A stretch of DNA of 64,000 bases. Origin: Lachnospiraceae bacterium (GTDB taxonomy: Bacteria > Bacillota > Clostridia > Lachnospirales > Lachnospiraceae). Positions 8,754-17,721 of this stretch are shown here, piece after piece. The stretch lies in assembly GCA_009911185.1 (NCBI GenBank), contig QXWW01000014.1, positions 40,358-104,357 of the forward strand, written 5' to 3'. The notes below the pieces were generated by a model, which was not told the origin of the DNA, ran no database searches, and worked only from the letters and a program-made list of their open reading frames with translations. Within the stretch, counting starts at the first letter, position 1; each line of letters opens with the position of its first letter. The translations under genes and the position numbers were made by a program.

Positions 8754-9923
8754 ATGACCATTCTGACAGATAAACTTATCCTTTTGACTGGATGCAGCAT
8801 TCTGCTGCTTTCCCCGGCAACAGAAGCAAAACCGCTGCAGGTATTAAGCTTTCTGGCCGCTGTCGTTTTCACCTGCCTTATGAGCTGCTTCAACATGAGC
8901 TTTGCCAGTATCCAAAAACTTCCCACAAACCTCCGCAAACCCTGCTGCGGATTATGCTTCCTATTTGTTCTACTTACCTTTTTTTGGAATCCTCTGGCAT
9001 TTTATCTGCCTCTTCTCGCTTATGAAATAACGATACTGTTTGTGCCTGTTCAGAAAAACCGCCCTGCCTGTGCGGACGCCTTCTTTAAGCCGCAGCAAAA
9101 TCCGGCGCAGGGCAGAGTGTATATATTTTCTGCTTTTTGCCTGCTTTTGCTTCTTATAATACAGACCCTCAGAACTGCAGCGCCTGCTCCGCTGTTTCTG
9201 CTCTGCGCGCTTGCAGGGTATTTATCATGGAAAAGCCGGCAGATTTGGCAGGCAAAGCAATCCCTGCACCTTTTGCGGGACAGCTCTACGGAAAACCAGA
9301 TTCTTTTAAGGCAGAAAAATCAAAACCTGATTCACCAACAGGACTATGAAATCCATGTGGCGACTTTAAAAGAACGCAACCGCATTGCCAGGGAAATCCA
9401 TGATAACGTAGGGCATATGTTGTCACGCTCCATTTTGCAAACCGGGGCGCTGGCTGCATTGAACTGCCAGGAACAGCTAAAAGAGCCGCTGAACGCTTTA
9501 AAATCCACCTTAAACTCTGCCATGGATTCCATTCGCGAGAGCGTCCACGGCCTTCATGACGATTCTATTGATTTAGAAAACAGTATTCAGGAGATTTTAA
9601 AAGATTTTTCCGGCTATCAGATAACTCTGGATTACGATATTGGCTTTGCCGTACCCGCCTCCATAAAATACTGTTTTATATCTATCGTAAAAGAGGCTCT
9701 TTCTAATATAGCAAGACACAGCAAGGCCACGGCGATTTCCATTACGCTGCGGCAGCATCCTTTGCTGTACCAGCTCGCTATTTCTGATAATGGAGAACCG
9801 AACTGCAGCTTCCAGCCTGGTATGGGAATTTCAAATATGGAAGAGAGAATCAGGAATCTGAATGGGAATTTTTCAATATCTACAAAGCATGGATTTCGGA
9901 TTTTTATTTCCGTTCCAGCTTAG
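8754..9923 (+). CDS. Membrane sensor histidine kinase, NarL-partner (HisKA_3) type
   Basis: Sensor kinase of 389 residues. The first 150 residues are hydrophobic segments consistent with five or six membrane helices and no large extracellular loop. The HisKA_3 dimerisation helix contains ERNRIAREIHDNVGH, with the phospho-accepting His216. A HATPase_c domain follows, with an N-box in VKEALSNIARH and a G-box in GMGISNMEERI. ATG has AAAGGAA upstream. The stop codon TAG is supplied by the left end of the MITE at 9921, so the original C-terminus may have been a little different. The cognate regulator is at 10243. What the pair senses and controls is not visible; a role with the flanking glycosidase genes is only positional inference. 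Confidence 0.88.
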   Translation: MTILTDKLILLTGCSILLLSPATEAKPLQVLSFLAAVVFTCLMSCFNMSFASIQKLPTNLRKPCCGLCFLFVLLTFFWNPLAFYLPLLAYEITILFVPVQKNRPACADAFFKPQQNPAQGRVYIFSAFCLLLLLIIQTLRTAAPAPLFLLCALAGYLSWKSRQIWQAKQSLHLLRDSSTENQILLRQKNQNLIHQQDYEIHVATLKERNRIAREIHDNVGHMLSRSILQTGALAALNCQEQLKEPLNALKSTLNSAMDSIRESVHGLHDDSIDLENSIQEILKDFSGYQITLDYDIGFAVPASIKYCFISIVKEALSNIARHSKATAISITLRQHPLLYQLAISDNGEPNCSFQPGMGISNMEERIRNLNGNFSISTKHGFRIFISVPA

Positions 9924-10084
9924 TACAACGAATATTAAGTAATTGACATCTTCACTTGCCTAATTGTCCAGCTACTATGTCAGAAAACTTAGCCGTAGCC
10001 ACCGCTACGCCGTCGTTTCTCTTCCTTGTATCTGAAACAATTATCCTGTGTGAATATATCAAAGACTTAATTTTCGTTGTACTA
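9921..10084. mobile_element. 164-bp MITE-like element between kinase and regulator genes
   Basis: The element begins TAGTACAACGAATATTAAGT and ends with the inverse of TAGTACAACGAAAATTAAGT. The imperfect terminal inverted repeats extend to about 36 bases, continuing with TTGA.AT.TTCAC on both sides. If the outer TA is a target duplication, the element is GTACAACG...CGTTGTAC flanked by TA, as for IS630/Tc1-mariner-type non-autonomous elements. It encodes no protein. Its left end provides the stop codon of the kinase gene. Confidence 0.75.
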
Positions 10085-10095
10085 GTACACCGCGG

Positions 10096-10233
10096 ATGCA
10101 AAATCAAAAACCGCGCCGTACGTTAAATATCCATACAGGCGCGGCTTTTTCTCTAACCGGGGAAGCAGACACACCGGCAAGTATCAACTATCTAAACGAA
10201 CATGGCGGCATGATCTTTGCCGTAGAAATATAA
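10096..10233 (+). CDS. Possible 45-residue ORF between MITE and regulator
   Basis: ATG at 10096 opens 45 codons ending ...NEHGGMIFAVEI and stopping at TAA 10231-10233, where the stop overlaps the TAAGGAG ribosome site of the response regulator. The composition of the last 25 residues looks protein-like (TGEADTPASINYLNEHGG). I recognise no family. It may be the remaining end of a gene cut by the MITE insertion, or chance. No good ribosome site precedes the ATG, and a terminator-like hairpin lies inside it, so coding status is doubtful. Confidence 0.25.
   Translation: MQNQKPRRTLNIHTGAAFSLTGEADTPASINYLNEHGGMIFAVEI
10108..10150 (+). terminator. Terminator-like hairpin after the MITE
   Basis: CCGCGCC (10111-10117) pairs with GGCGCGG (10138-10144) and is followed by CTTTTTCTC. 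It would partly separate kinase from regulator transcription. The 20-base loop is long, and the hairpin overlaps the doubtful 45-codon ORF. Confidence 0.5.
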
Positions 10234-10242
10234 GGAGAAAAA

Positions 10243-10863
10243 ATGAAAATTGTTATAATAGACGACGACAGAATTGTTTCCCTGTCTTTGAAGACCATCC
10301 TGGAGACAACTGGCAGTATACAGGTTGCGGCAGTTGGGGAAAATGGGCAAGAGGCAATCGCTTTGTACAAAAATCACAAACCGGACGTACTCCTTATGGA
10401 TATCCGTATGCAGGGTATGACGGGCCTGGAGGCTGCCGAACAAATCTTAAAGCTTTTTCCCCATGCCAATATCCTGTTTCTTACCACCTTCCTGGACGAC
10501 GAATACATTGTCCGGGCGCTGCACCTGGGTGCGAAAGGTTATATTCTGAAACAGAACTTTGAAAGCCTTATCCCTGCACTGGAAGCAGTGGCAAATGGAC
10601 AGAGTGTCTTTGGCAATGAAATTATCACAAGACTTCCTGAATTTCTCCCGCCCTCCCATTCCTACAACTACCACTCCAAGGGTATTACCGACAAAGAGCA
10701 GGACATTATTGAACTGGTAGCGGAAGGTCTGAGCAACCGGGAAATTGCCGCGCAGCTCTATTTGAGCGAAGGAACTGTGCGTAATTATTTAAGCTCTATC
10801 CTGGAAAAGCTGGAGCTTAGGGACCGCACGCAGCTTGCCGTGTTCTATTACCAGCATCGGTAA
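10243..10863 (+). CDS. LuxR/NarL-type response regulator
   Basis: Response regulator of 206 residues. The receiver domain (about 1-120) has the acidic pair in IIDDDR, the phospho-acceptor Asp53 in VLLMDIRM, and the conserved Lys in GYILKQ. A LuxR-type helix-turn-helix (about 142-206) carries LVAEGLSNREIAAQLYLSEG and VRNYLSSILEKL. The ATG follows TAAGGAGAAAAA. It is the natural partner of the kinase at 8754, although the MITE and a terminator-like hairpin now lie between them. The target genes are unknown. The protein looks intact. Confidence 0.9.
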   Translation: MKIVIIDDDRIVSLSLKTILETTGSIQVAAVGENGQEAIALYKNHKPDVLLMDIRMQGMTGLEAAEQILKLFPHANILFLTTFLDDEYIVRALHLGAKGYILKQNFESLIPALEAVANGQSVFGNEIITRLPEFLPPSHSYNYHSKGITDKEQDIIELVAEGLSNREIAAQLYLSEGTVRNYLSSILEKLELRDRTQLAVFYYQHR

Positions 10864-10873
10864 CTGCACAAAA

Positions 10874-10977
10874 CGTCAGCCGCAGGAAGGAAATCCGGCG
10901 CAGGATATTGCGAGAACGATGTAATGTCCAACAATATCCTGTGCTGTTATCCTTCCTGCGGCCGACGCTTATCAAAC
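10874..10977. repeat. Long hairpin between convergent genes
   Basis: Two arms of about 36 bases (10874-10910 and 10932-10977) pair with few mismatches around a 21-base loop; the outer part reads CGTCAGCCGCAGGAAGG against CCTTCCTGCGGCCGACG. It lies between the convergent regulator and galactanase genes. Without a clear T-run it is either an atypical bidirectional terminator or a palindromic repeat unit. Confidence 0.7.
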
Positions 10978-11004
10978 AGAAAATACTATTTTATACCACA
11001 GAAA

Positions 11005-14000
11005 TTATTTTACTTTGCCGCTGCGCCTTACCTTGCTCCAGGGACCATACAGCTTGGTAAATTTCTGATTCACTTTTACTTTCTTGTAGGCGCGAATTCG
11101 CACGTAATATCTCTTGTTCTTCTTTAAACCTTTCTTAATCGTCTTTGAAGAAGTTTTCGACTTCTTGATATCGGCTTTCTTAACGCCCGACTTAAAGTTT
11201 TTCTTCAGACAATACTGCACTTCATATCCGCTTGCCTTGGTATCCTTCTTCCATTTTACGGTAAGCTTTGTGCCTTTTATTGCTTTCACGCTGTTTAAAA
11301 CAGCCTTTTTCGGACTCACCTTAATCATGACTGTCACAGATTTGGCATTATAATGATCTGTTGCCGCAGCCGTTACAGTTATTGTACAAATTCCCGTTCC
11401 TTTGAGATTGATTTTGCCATTTTTCATAACTGCCACCCTGGAATCGGAAACCTGATAGGACAAGGCTCCCTGGGCCCCGCTAATGTTGAGGGCAAATGGT
11501 TTATCACCCAGTTTCTTCGTGTATTCCTTTGTGAAGACCAGCGCCTGCTCTTCCTTTTGCTGCGGTATGGTTCCTGCGGGTCCTGCAGGCTGCAACGCTG
11601 CTTTTGCCGCCTCCAATGCACTTATAGCCGACTTTACCGCCGTCTCCGTAACCCCTTCGCTGTTCAGAAGGTCTTTGACCGCCTGCAGTTTCTGGACATA
11701 TAATTCCCAGCTTGCAGACGTATATTGATCCTTCTGGTTCTCCGGAATTGTATATTGCACAATTGCCTCTTCCAGATATTTCTTCACTGTTTTTGTTTCC
11801 AATGCCTCCATAGCCTGAATCAAACGGGCATTGGCGGCGTCAACATCGGTCTGTGCCGCCTGCGGGTCCTGCTGTACGCCCCTGGCGTATGCAAGAGCAT
11901 CCTTTAGAATACTCCAATTCTCTGCCAGATAATCTTTTTCATTCAGAAGCTCCGCCTTACGGATGGTTTCGTTTAACGCTTCCTTATCTGCAGGCGTTTC
12001 GACCTCACCGGCCGGCTCTAACCCCATTTTCGCCGCTTCTAATGCGCTTACGGCCGACTTTGCCGCTTCCTCTGTAAGATCCTCGCTGTTTATAAGCGTT
12101 TGGGCATCCTGTAGTTTCTGCGCATAAAATTCCCAGCTTGCGGGTGTATATTCATCCTTCTGATTTTCCGGCACGGTATATTTTTTTATCTCATCTTCCA
12201 GATATTTCTTTACCGTTTTTGTTTTCAGAGTTTCCATCGCCTGACTCAGCATGGTATTTGCCTCGTCCACATCATCTTGCGACGCGTCCGGATTTTCCTG
12301 TATGCTTACCGCGCTTTCAAACACTTCTTTGAAACTGCTAAAGCTCTCTGCCAAATAATCTTTCTCATTCAAAAGCTCTGCTTTACGGATGGTTTCATTT
12401 AACGCTTCCTTATTTATAATCACCGGGTCTTCCGGATCTTCTGGTTCTTCCGGATCCTCCGGATCTTCTGGTTCTTCTGGATCTACTGGATCTTCCGGAT
12501 CTTCTGGCGTTTCTGTTCCGGTATTCTGTATCACTGCAATCCAGCTCAATACCGGGTCGCTGCCTCCTGTTTTACTGTTGCTCACAGTAACTTTGGCATC
12601 TTTTTCCAATGTAAACTTTATTTCCTGCTGCATTCCGCTGCTTTTGGCAAGATCAAACGTTTGGGCTGCAAGCTCTTTATTATCAGATCTGGCCGTGATT
12701 TTCATAGGTCTGCTCGCCGTGCTGCTGCCCCACCATTCCTGATAGCCGGCGGCTACGGTATAGCTGCCTGCCTCTAAGTCGAAAGCATAGTCAATATTCT
12801 TGCCTTTTTCTGCCCAATAGCCTGTAGACCACATATTAATTGTCCCTGCGCTTTTGGCATCTCTTACTTTAAAGTCTGTTCCCAGCGCTCCTGCATAACC
12901 GGCACGGTTTTCTGCGGAATATGCCTGGTCTGCAGCCGTATTTCGAATCTTATCAGTGATCTTTTTTGCCGCTTCCAGATACTCCGAAGAATCTCTGGCA
13001 CAATCGAAGAAATAAATCATCTTATTATTCACGATATAAGCAGTATGGGAAATTTTGCGCCCGTTTTGTAAAACAGCCGTTAACGTAACATCTCCGAGCG
13101 TCTCTGTCTGCGGAAATCCGCTCCATTCTGCCAAAACGCCCTGCTGCTTTTGCCCGCCGATTGTAATGTCAATGGTGTCCGGCAGTTTCTCCTTCAGTTC
13201 TTTTACCGAAGCTGCAGTCTCCGGCAGTTTTGTATCTATTTGAAGTTCTCCCAGAATATCCAGCTTCCAGTCAGCATAACGGCGCAATGCAATCTGCGCT
13301 CCATGATCTATAAATTCCACCGGAAGCCATACATATCTGGAATCTCTCAGCGAACTGCCGGTATCAGCCGTGTTCCAGCGGTCGCCCATATAAATAAATT
13401 TGCCTTCTGCCGGATCGCCGACCGGGAATACACAGGTGCTTTGGGTATCGTACGTGGTCTGCGCACCCTGATCCGTACACGGATCCCCCACCATTTGAAA
13501 GGGGCCCATAGGATGATCTGCCACTGCATATCTTGCCGGGTTTGGAGCCCATCCGGTACAGCCGGAGGTTATCATATAATATTTATCCCTGTATTTGAAC
13601 ATTGCCGGAGCTTCTCTGGATTCCCCCTTAAAATTCAGGGTAAAGTCTTTTCCAACGCCCTTTTGCGCTTTTGTATTATCTGGTTCGGCAACATTCGTAT
13701 ATTCCTCATTCAGTCTGGCGATGTACATATTTTCGTTTCCGTCGGAGGAATACATTACATAGGCGGTTCCATCATCGTCCTTAAACAAGTTCATATCCCG
13801 GACATGACCGCCCACATCTCCATCGAATCCGTGTTTATCCAGAGTCACGTCTGTATTCAGCAGATAACTGCCCAATAACTTATAAGGCCCTGTAGGACTG
13901 TCAGCAATCGCCACGCCCGCCTTTGCCTTGGCATAGTTGCCCGTACTTTCCGCTGCAAAAGGATCCTGCCCGTCGGCATGGAACCAGATCACATATTTGC

Positions 14001-17000
14001 CAGTCTTGTCATTATAGAGCATCTTGGGCCGCTCAATCACGCAGCCTTCCGCGGAATTTTCGCCCTGCCAGATATCCGTAAAAATCCTTTTCTGCTCTGC
14101 CTCTGTCGTCAAATCGCCGTACAGGCTTGTGAAATACTCATCCGTGGTAAATTCCTCAAATGTTTTGGCCGTCTTCAACACTAAACCTTCATCCGTCCAA
14201 TTATACAAATCCGTCGAAGTATACATATGGATGCCTGGGCAGGGGCGGTAATCGTTGGTCTTATCTTCTCCAATCCAATAGTATTTTTTCACGCCGCCGA
14301 CCGTAAGCTGCTGAATCTGCCCGCCATGCGCCTGAATCACTTTTCCATTGTTATCACGGAGTACGGCGCCCTCCACGCCGGAAATGGAATCGTACGTAAA
14401 AATTTCCTCAAGCGCGAGATAAGCGTCTGCAAGCATTTTACGGGCTTTCTTCTGCGCCGCGTCATCCGCCGCCGCATTTGCAGCGGCCATTGCCTCGTCA
14501 AAGACTTTCTTCGTATCGGCAGAATACTTGTGTCCTTCCATTTTCTCCTGGTAATATGCCATCCATCCTTCCAGACTGTCAGGAAGTACAATTTCCGGAA
14601 CTGTCACGCCCGCTTTCATTCGGTACAGCTTAATCTCCGCTATATTGCAGTTCGCACTGGAATCTCCCTGGGGAACGGCATATTTAACATACCGGTATGC
14701 TGCGGCGGGCGAAGCAAAAGCAGTCGCATATACATTGGTGCATGTTCCTTCTTTGGGCGTCCCGACAATTGTGTAAAGGCGCGTCCAGTTCTGGCCGTCG
14801 TTCGAACCGTAGAAAGAAGCTCCTGTACATCTGTCCGCATAACTCTTTCGCGGTGCGTATGCCACGGCGGCAAGATTTTCCTGTTTGCCCATATCAATCT
14901 GTACCCAGCCGTCCGCCACACCGTCAAAAAAGGTGTCGTAATTGCCGTCCACCACATTTGTCACTACATCTGTGCTTTCAACCCCATCTTTATTTGTCCA
15001 TGGTTTGCTTCCGGTCACCATGCTGGCGTTCAGAGAAACCTCTTCCATATTCTGTTCAATAAATTCTGTATTCTGTTCCAGAAGTTTCTGATAGATTTTT
15101 TCTTCCGCACCCGCATAATCCTGCTGCGGATCATATTCTTCCACGCCCTCAATGATAAATGTCGTAATGGAATTTGCCTTCATATCGGCAGTTACACATT
15201 TCTTACCGGCATCGGCCGCCGCATTTACATTTTCTGAAACATCCAGCCACTTTTCACCGGATTCCATGGAACCGCTGGTGCGGTAAGCTGAAATGTTGCC
15301 AAGTTTGGCAGCGTCGACAGATGTGAACTTACTTAAGTCAAACTTCCATCTCGCATCGCTGCTCTGATCATTCACTGCCACAATGACCAGTTTCTTATTC
15401 TCTCTGTCCCAGGCAGCCAGCGTATTGCCGCTGTCCGAACCGATAATGGTATATCCCGGACGTATATACCTGGAAAACTGGCCGAACGCCTCATATTTCT
15501 TAGTCAGGACAATTTCCTCATTGTTATGGTCTCCGATAGCAAGCCCCCAGTATCCCGCATTCTTGTTACTGATGGCTTCCTCTACGGTATTGTGATCGAA
15601 CGGATGGCTGGCGTCCACATTGATATCCACAGCATTCCACAAAATCCATGCGGAAGCTTTCAGACCGTTGAGATCTTTGATAATCTGCTGTGCCAGGCCA
15701 AGAGCCGCGCTCATCTCTCCTGCATTTGCACCCGCGCTGTAGCTCCCGTCTACCTCGGACATCCACAGATTCTTGCCCTCCTGTTCTGCCAGAGCACGCA
15801 GTTCCTCCCGTTTTGAGCCGCTGTAAGTATGCGTATCAATTCTGGTCACGGCTTTTCTGGCTTCCTCTGACAGTTTGTTATAGGAAGTAATTGCCTTATC
15901 AATATCTGTCTCATCGGTACCGGAAAAAATAATATTCTCCAGAGCGCTCTTAACATTTGCGTCTGTGGCCGCTTCTGCTCTGGTCTTTAATTCATTGTAC
16001 AAAGCAGTGATAATCCTGGATTGAGAATCGCCCGGGTCAAAATGGCATCCCTCCTGCTTATTGCTATTTGCCCCCCAGTAGTTTGTATCCGGTTCGTTCA
16101 TAGGAGACGTGCTTTGAAAGGTAATTCCATTTTCCGTCCAGTGGACAATCACATCCGCCATATATGACGCAAATGCATGGTAGGAATCCGCCCGCAGATT
16201 ATCCTTGCTGGCGTCCGATGCGCCTGAACTGCATCCGCTGTTCGTCATGAAATAGGGCGGCGAATTGGAAAATGCCTCCGCAATAAAATCCTGTCCGCCT
16301 GCATTTGCCGCAGCTTTGAGAATATTCATCTGGTTCCTGTCTGCATCCCAGTCGTAATTCCAGGCATATCCGCATTCTTCGTCTACTCTGGTAAATTCCT
16401 CCTGGTACTGCTCTATGGTCTTTTCCGAGGTATCAATCTTTGTCACATCCACGCAATACCCGGGAACTACAGAATCCGAACGCTTAATATGGGAAGAATG
16501 CAAAAACTCATCTTCTCCCTCCTGCAAAACGCCTTCTTCTCCGGCTTTGATGACCGCCATCTTCACAAAATCCAAAGTCCAGGCGCCGCTGCCTGCTACC
16601 TGAATCTTGTTATCGCCTGCTTTTAATTGCACATTGGGGATCGTTACTCTAAACAACGCCTGATTGCTGCCAGTAGCTTCTATCATTTTCCCCTGCTGTA
16701 TCTGCGCATTGTCAATGATATGCACCTGCGCTGTATCGCTTCCTTCCGCAATCATTTCCGGATTTACGCGAATCGCCACATTACGGGTGCTGTCGTTATT
16801 ATGCATTAAAATCAATTTTACCGTATAATTTCCCGCTTCTTTTACATTCACAGTAAAATGAAGGTTATCTCCGGAACCAACTTCACCATCTAAAGCATTT
16901 ATGTAACCGATATATTTAAACTGTCCTACCTTGCTTCCTCTGATGATTCCAAAATCTGCGTCAGAAACGGTATACAGCGCATCTTTCAGCCCTGTCTGGT

Positions 17001-17427
17001 CTGTAATTACCATCTTGGAACCCGCATAGGAAGGTTTACGCCCATTCGTCTCCAAATCATAAAACTGAGCTTTTTCGTTCGCGGCAAGCGTATGGTCGCC
17101 GCCGCCGACATTGTAACGGCCGATATTCATATGCAGTCCATTCTCACTGAAAAACAATTCTGCGGCCTGCTGAGTCATTTTTTCACTGTAGCCCAGCCGG
17201 TTCGCCCACCAGCATAAAGATGTGCCGAAGCCCTCAAATTCACCCCAGCCGTCGCCATCGGTGTCGTGAAACTTTGAGGCGGCCTGCGGCTGAATAGAGA
17301 CCTTGATATCTGCCGCCGTCTCAGCTTCTCCCGCCGCATAGCTTACGCCCATTCCCTGCAGCGGCAGCGCCGTAACGAAAAGAGCCGCCGCTGTAATTGC
17401 GCCAATACATTTTCTGAATCCTTTCAT
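11005..17427 (-). CDS. Secreted two-enzyme arabinogalactanase: GH30 endo-1,6-galactanase + GH43 exo-1,3-galactanase
   Basis: Extracellular protein of 2140 residues. ATG at 17427 is set by AGGAGG 6 bases upstream (17434-17439). After a signal peptide, a GH30 module opens with EGFGTSLCWWANRLG and is interrupted by a carbohydrate-binding beta-sandwich (about 120-330). Its acid/base Glu445 is in MNEPD and its nucleophile Glu558 in WMSEVDGSY. An F5/8-type domain lies at about 794-925. The GH43 module (about 1020-1390) has IQAHGGQ in place of the usual first Asp; loss of that base is known in the exo-beta-1,3-galactanase subfamily. A CBM-like domain, an acidic Pro-Glu-Asp linker, four FIVAR units in two tandem copies, a Big-like domain and a Lys-rich Fn3-like tail follow. 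Families are clear. Exact linkage specificity is inferred from the GH30 and GH43 sequence types. Confidence 0.9.
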   Translation of the reverse strand: MKGFRKCIGAITAAALFVTALPLQGMGVSYAAGEAETAADIKVSIQPQAASKFHDTDGDGWGEFEGFGTSLCWWANRLGYSEKMTQQAAELFFSENGLHMNIGRYNVGGGDHTLAANEKAQFYDLETNGRKPSYAGSKMVITDQTGLKDALYTVSDADFGIIRGSKVGQFKYIGYINALDGEVGSGDNLHFTVNVKEAGNYTVKLILMHNNDSTRNVAIRVNPEMIAEGSDTAQVHIIDNAQIQQGKMIEATGSNQALFRVTIPNVQLKAGDNKIQVAGSGAWTLDFVKMAVIKAGEEGVLQEGEDEFLHSSHIKRSDSVVPGYCVDVTKIDTSEKTIEQYQEEFTRVDEECGYAWNYDWDADRNQMNILKAAANAGGQDFIAEAFSNSPPYFMTNSGCSSGASDASKDNLRADSYHAFASYMADVIVHWTENGITFQSTSPMNEPDTNYWGANSNKQEGCHFDPGDSQSRIITALYNELKTRAEAATDANVKSALENIIFSGTDETDIDKAITSYNKLSEEARKAVTRIDTHTYSGSKREELRALAEQEGKNLWMSEVDGSYSAGANAGEMSAALGLAQQIIKDLNGLKASAWILWNAVDINVDASHPFDHNTVEEAISNKNAGYWGLAIGDHNNEEIVLTKKYEAFGQFSRYIRPGYTIIGSDSGNTLAAWDRENKKLVIVAVNDQSSDARWKFDLSKFTSVDAAKLGNISAYRTSGSMESGEKWLDVSENVNAAADAGKKCVTADMKANSITTFIIEGVEEYDPQQDYAGAEEKIYQKLLEQNTEFIEQNMEEVSLNASMVTGSKPWTNKDGVESTDVVTNVVDGNYDTFFDGVADGWVQIDMGKQENLAAVAYAPRKSYADRCTGASFYGSNDGQNWTRLYTIVGTPKEGTCTNVYATAFASPAAAYRYVKYAVPQGDSSANCNIAEIKLYRMKAGVTVPEIVLPDSLEGWMAYYQEKMEGHKYSADTKKVFDEAMAAANAAADDAAQKKARKMLADAYLALEEIFTYDSISGVEGAVLRDNNGKVIQAHGGQIQQLTVGGVKKYYWIGEDKTNDYRPCPGIHMYTSTDLYNWTDEGLVLKTAKTFEEFTTDEYFTSLYGDLTTEAEQKRIFTDIWQGENSAEGCVIERPKMLYNDKTGKYVIWFHADGQDPFAAESTGNYAKAKAGVAIADSPTGPYKLLGSYLLNTDVTLDKHGFDGDVGGHVRDMNLFKDDDGTAYVMYSSDGNENMYIARLNEEYTNVAEPDNTKAQKGVGKDFTLNFKGESREAPAMFKYRDKYYMITSGCTGWAPNPARYAVADHPMGPFQMVGDPCTDQGAQTTYDTQSTCVFPVGDPAEGKFIYMGDRWNTADTGSSLRDSRYVWLPVEFIDHGAQIALRRYADWKLDILGELQIDTKLPETAASVKELKEKLPDTIDITIGGQKQQGVLAEWSGFPQTETLGDVTLTAVLQNGRKISHTAYIVNNKMIYFFDCARDSSEYLEAAKKITDKIRNTAADQAYSAENRAGYAGALGTDFKVRDAKSAGTINMWSTGYWAEKGKNIDYAFDLEAGSYTVAAGYQEWWGSSTASRPMKITARSDNKELAAQTFDLAKSSGMQQEIKFTLEKDAKVTVSNSKTGGSDPVLSWIAVIQNTGTETPEDPEDPVDPEEPEDPEDPEEPEDPEDPVIINKEALNETIRKAELLNEKDYLAESFSSFKEVFESAVSIQENPDASQDDVDEANTMLSQAMETLKTKTVKKYLEDEIKKYTVPENQKDEYTPASWEFYAQKLQDAQTLINSEDLTEEAAKSAVSALEAAKMGLEPAGEVETPADKEALNETIRKAELLNEKDYLAENWSILKDALAYARGVQQDPQAAQTDVDAANARLIQAMEALETKTVKKYLEEAIVQYTIPENQKDQYTSASWELYVQKLQAVKDLLNSEGVTETAVKSAISALEAAKAALQPAGPAGTIPQQKEEQALVFTKEYTKKLGDKPFALNISGAQGALSYQVSDSRVAVMKNGKINLKGTGICTITVTAAATDHYNAKSVTVMIKVSPKKAVLNSVKAIKGTKLTVKWKKDTKASGYEVQYCLKKNFKSGVKKADIKKSKTSSKTIKKGLKKNKRYYVRIRAYKKVKVNQKFTKLYGPWSKVRRSGKVK
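11565..12415 (-). repeat. Tandem 426-bp repeat encoding paired FIVAR units
   Basis: Two tandem copies with a 426-bp (142-codon) period each encode two FIVAR-type helical units, marked by NKEALNETIRKAELLNEKDY and the ALEAAK end. The copies have diverged more than those in the GH2 gene, so this duplication is probably older. Confidence 0.75.
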
Positions 17428-17524
17428 ATTCTTCCTCCTTTTCCTTTTTATTTGCAAATACTTACAAAACCTGGCTATTCATACCATACCTGCATCATTC
17501 ACTTTTTATATAAATGATATTTAT

Positions 17525-17553
17525 ATTCTATTATTTTTTAGTAAAATTCTCAA
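17525..17553 (-). promoter_or_regulatory. Candidate sigma-A promoter of the GH30-GH43 gene
   Basis: TTGAGA (17548-17553), a 17-base spacer and TAGAAT (17525-17530) on the minus strand would give a leader of about 90 bases. The flanking DNA is very AT-rich. I saw no copy of the GH2 leader palindrome here. Confidence 0.6.
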
Positions 17554-17603
17554 CTATTTTCATAAATTTTCCTGATAAAATTGTATTTTTTGTGAAAACA
17601 GAT

Positions 17604-17645
17604 AAAAAGCAGAGAAAAAACTATACGTTTTTTCCCTGCTTTTTG
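17604..17645 (-). terminator. Terminator after dapL
   Basis: On the minus strand AAAAAGCAGGGAAAAAA pairs with TTTTTTCTCTGCTTTTT across a 7-base loop. It closes the dapF-dapL unit and insulates the galactanase promoter downstream. Confidence 0.8.
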
Positions 17646-17721
17646 GTCAAATCTTACCTATTTTAACAAACACCAATTACCAGTTTCTGAAACTTCTTTC
17701 TTTTCTTCCATTAAGAAAATT

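Noticed and set aside
14227..15237. 336-codon plus-strand ORF inside the galactanase gene
   Set aside because: Antisense shadow of the discoidin-GH43 region, with no family features and no ribosome site.
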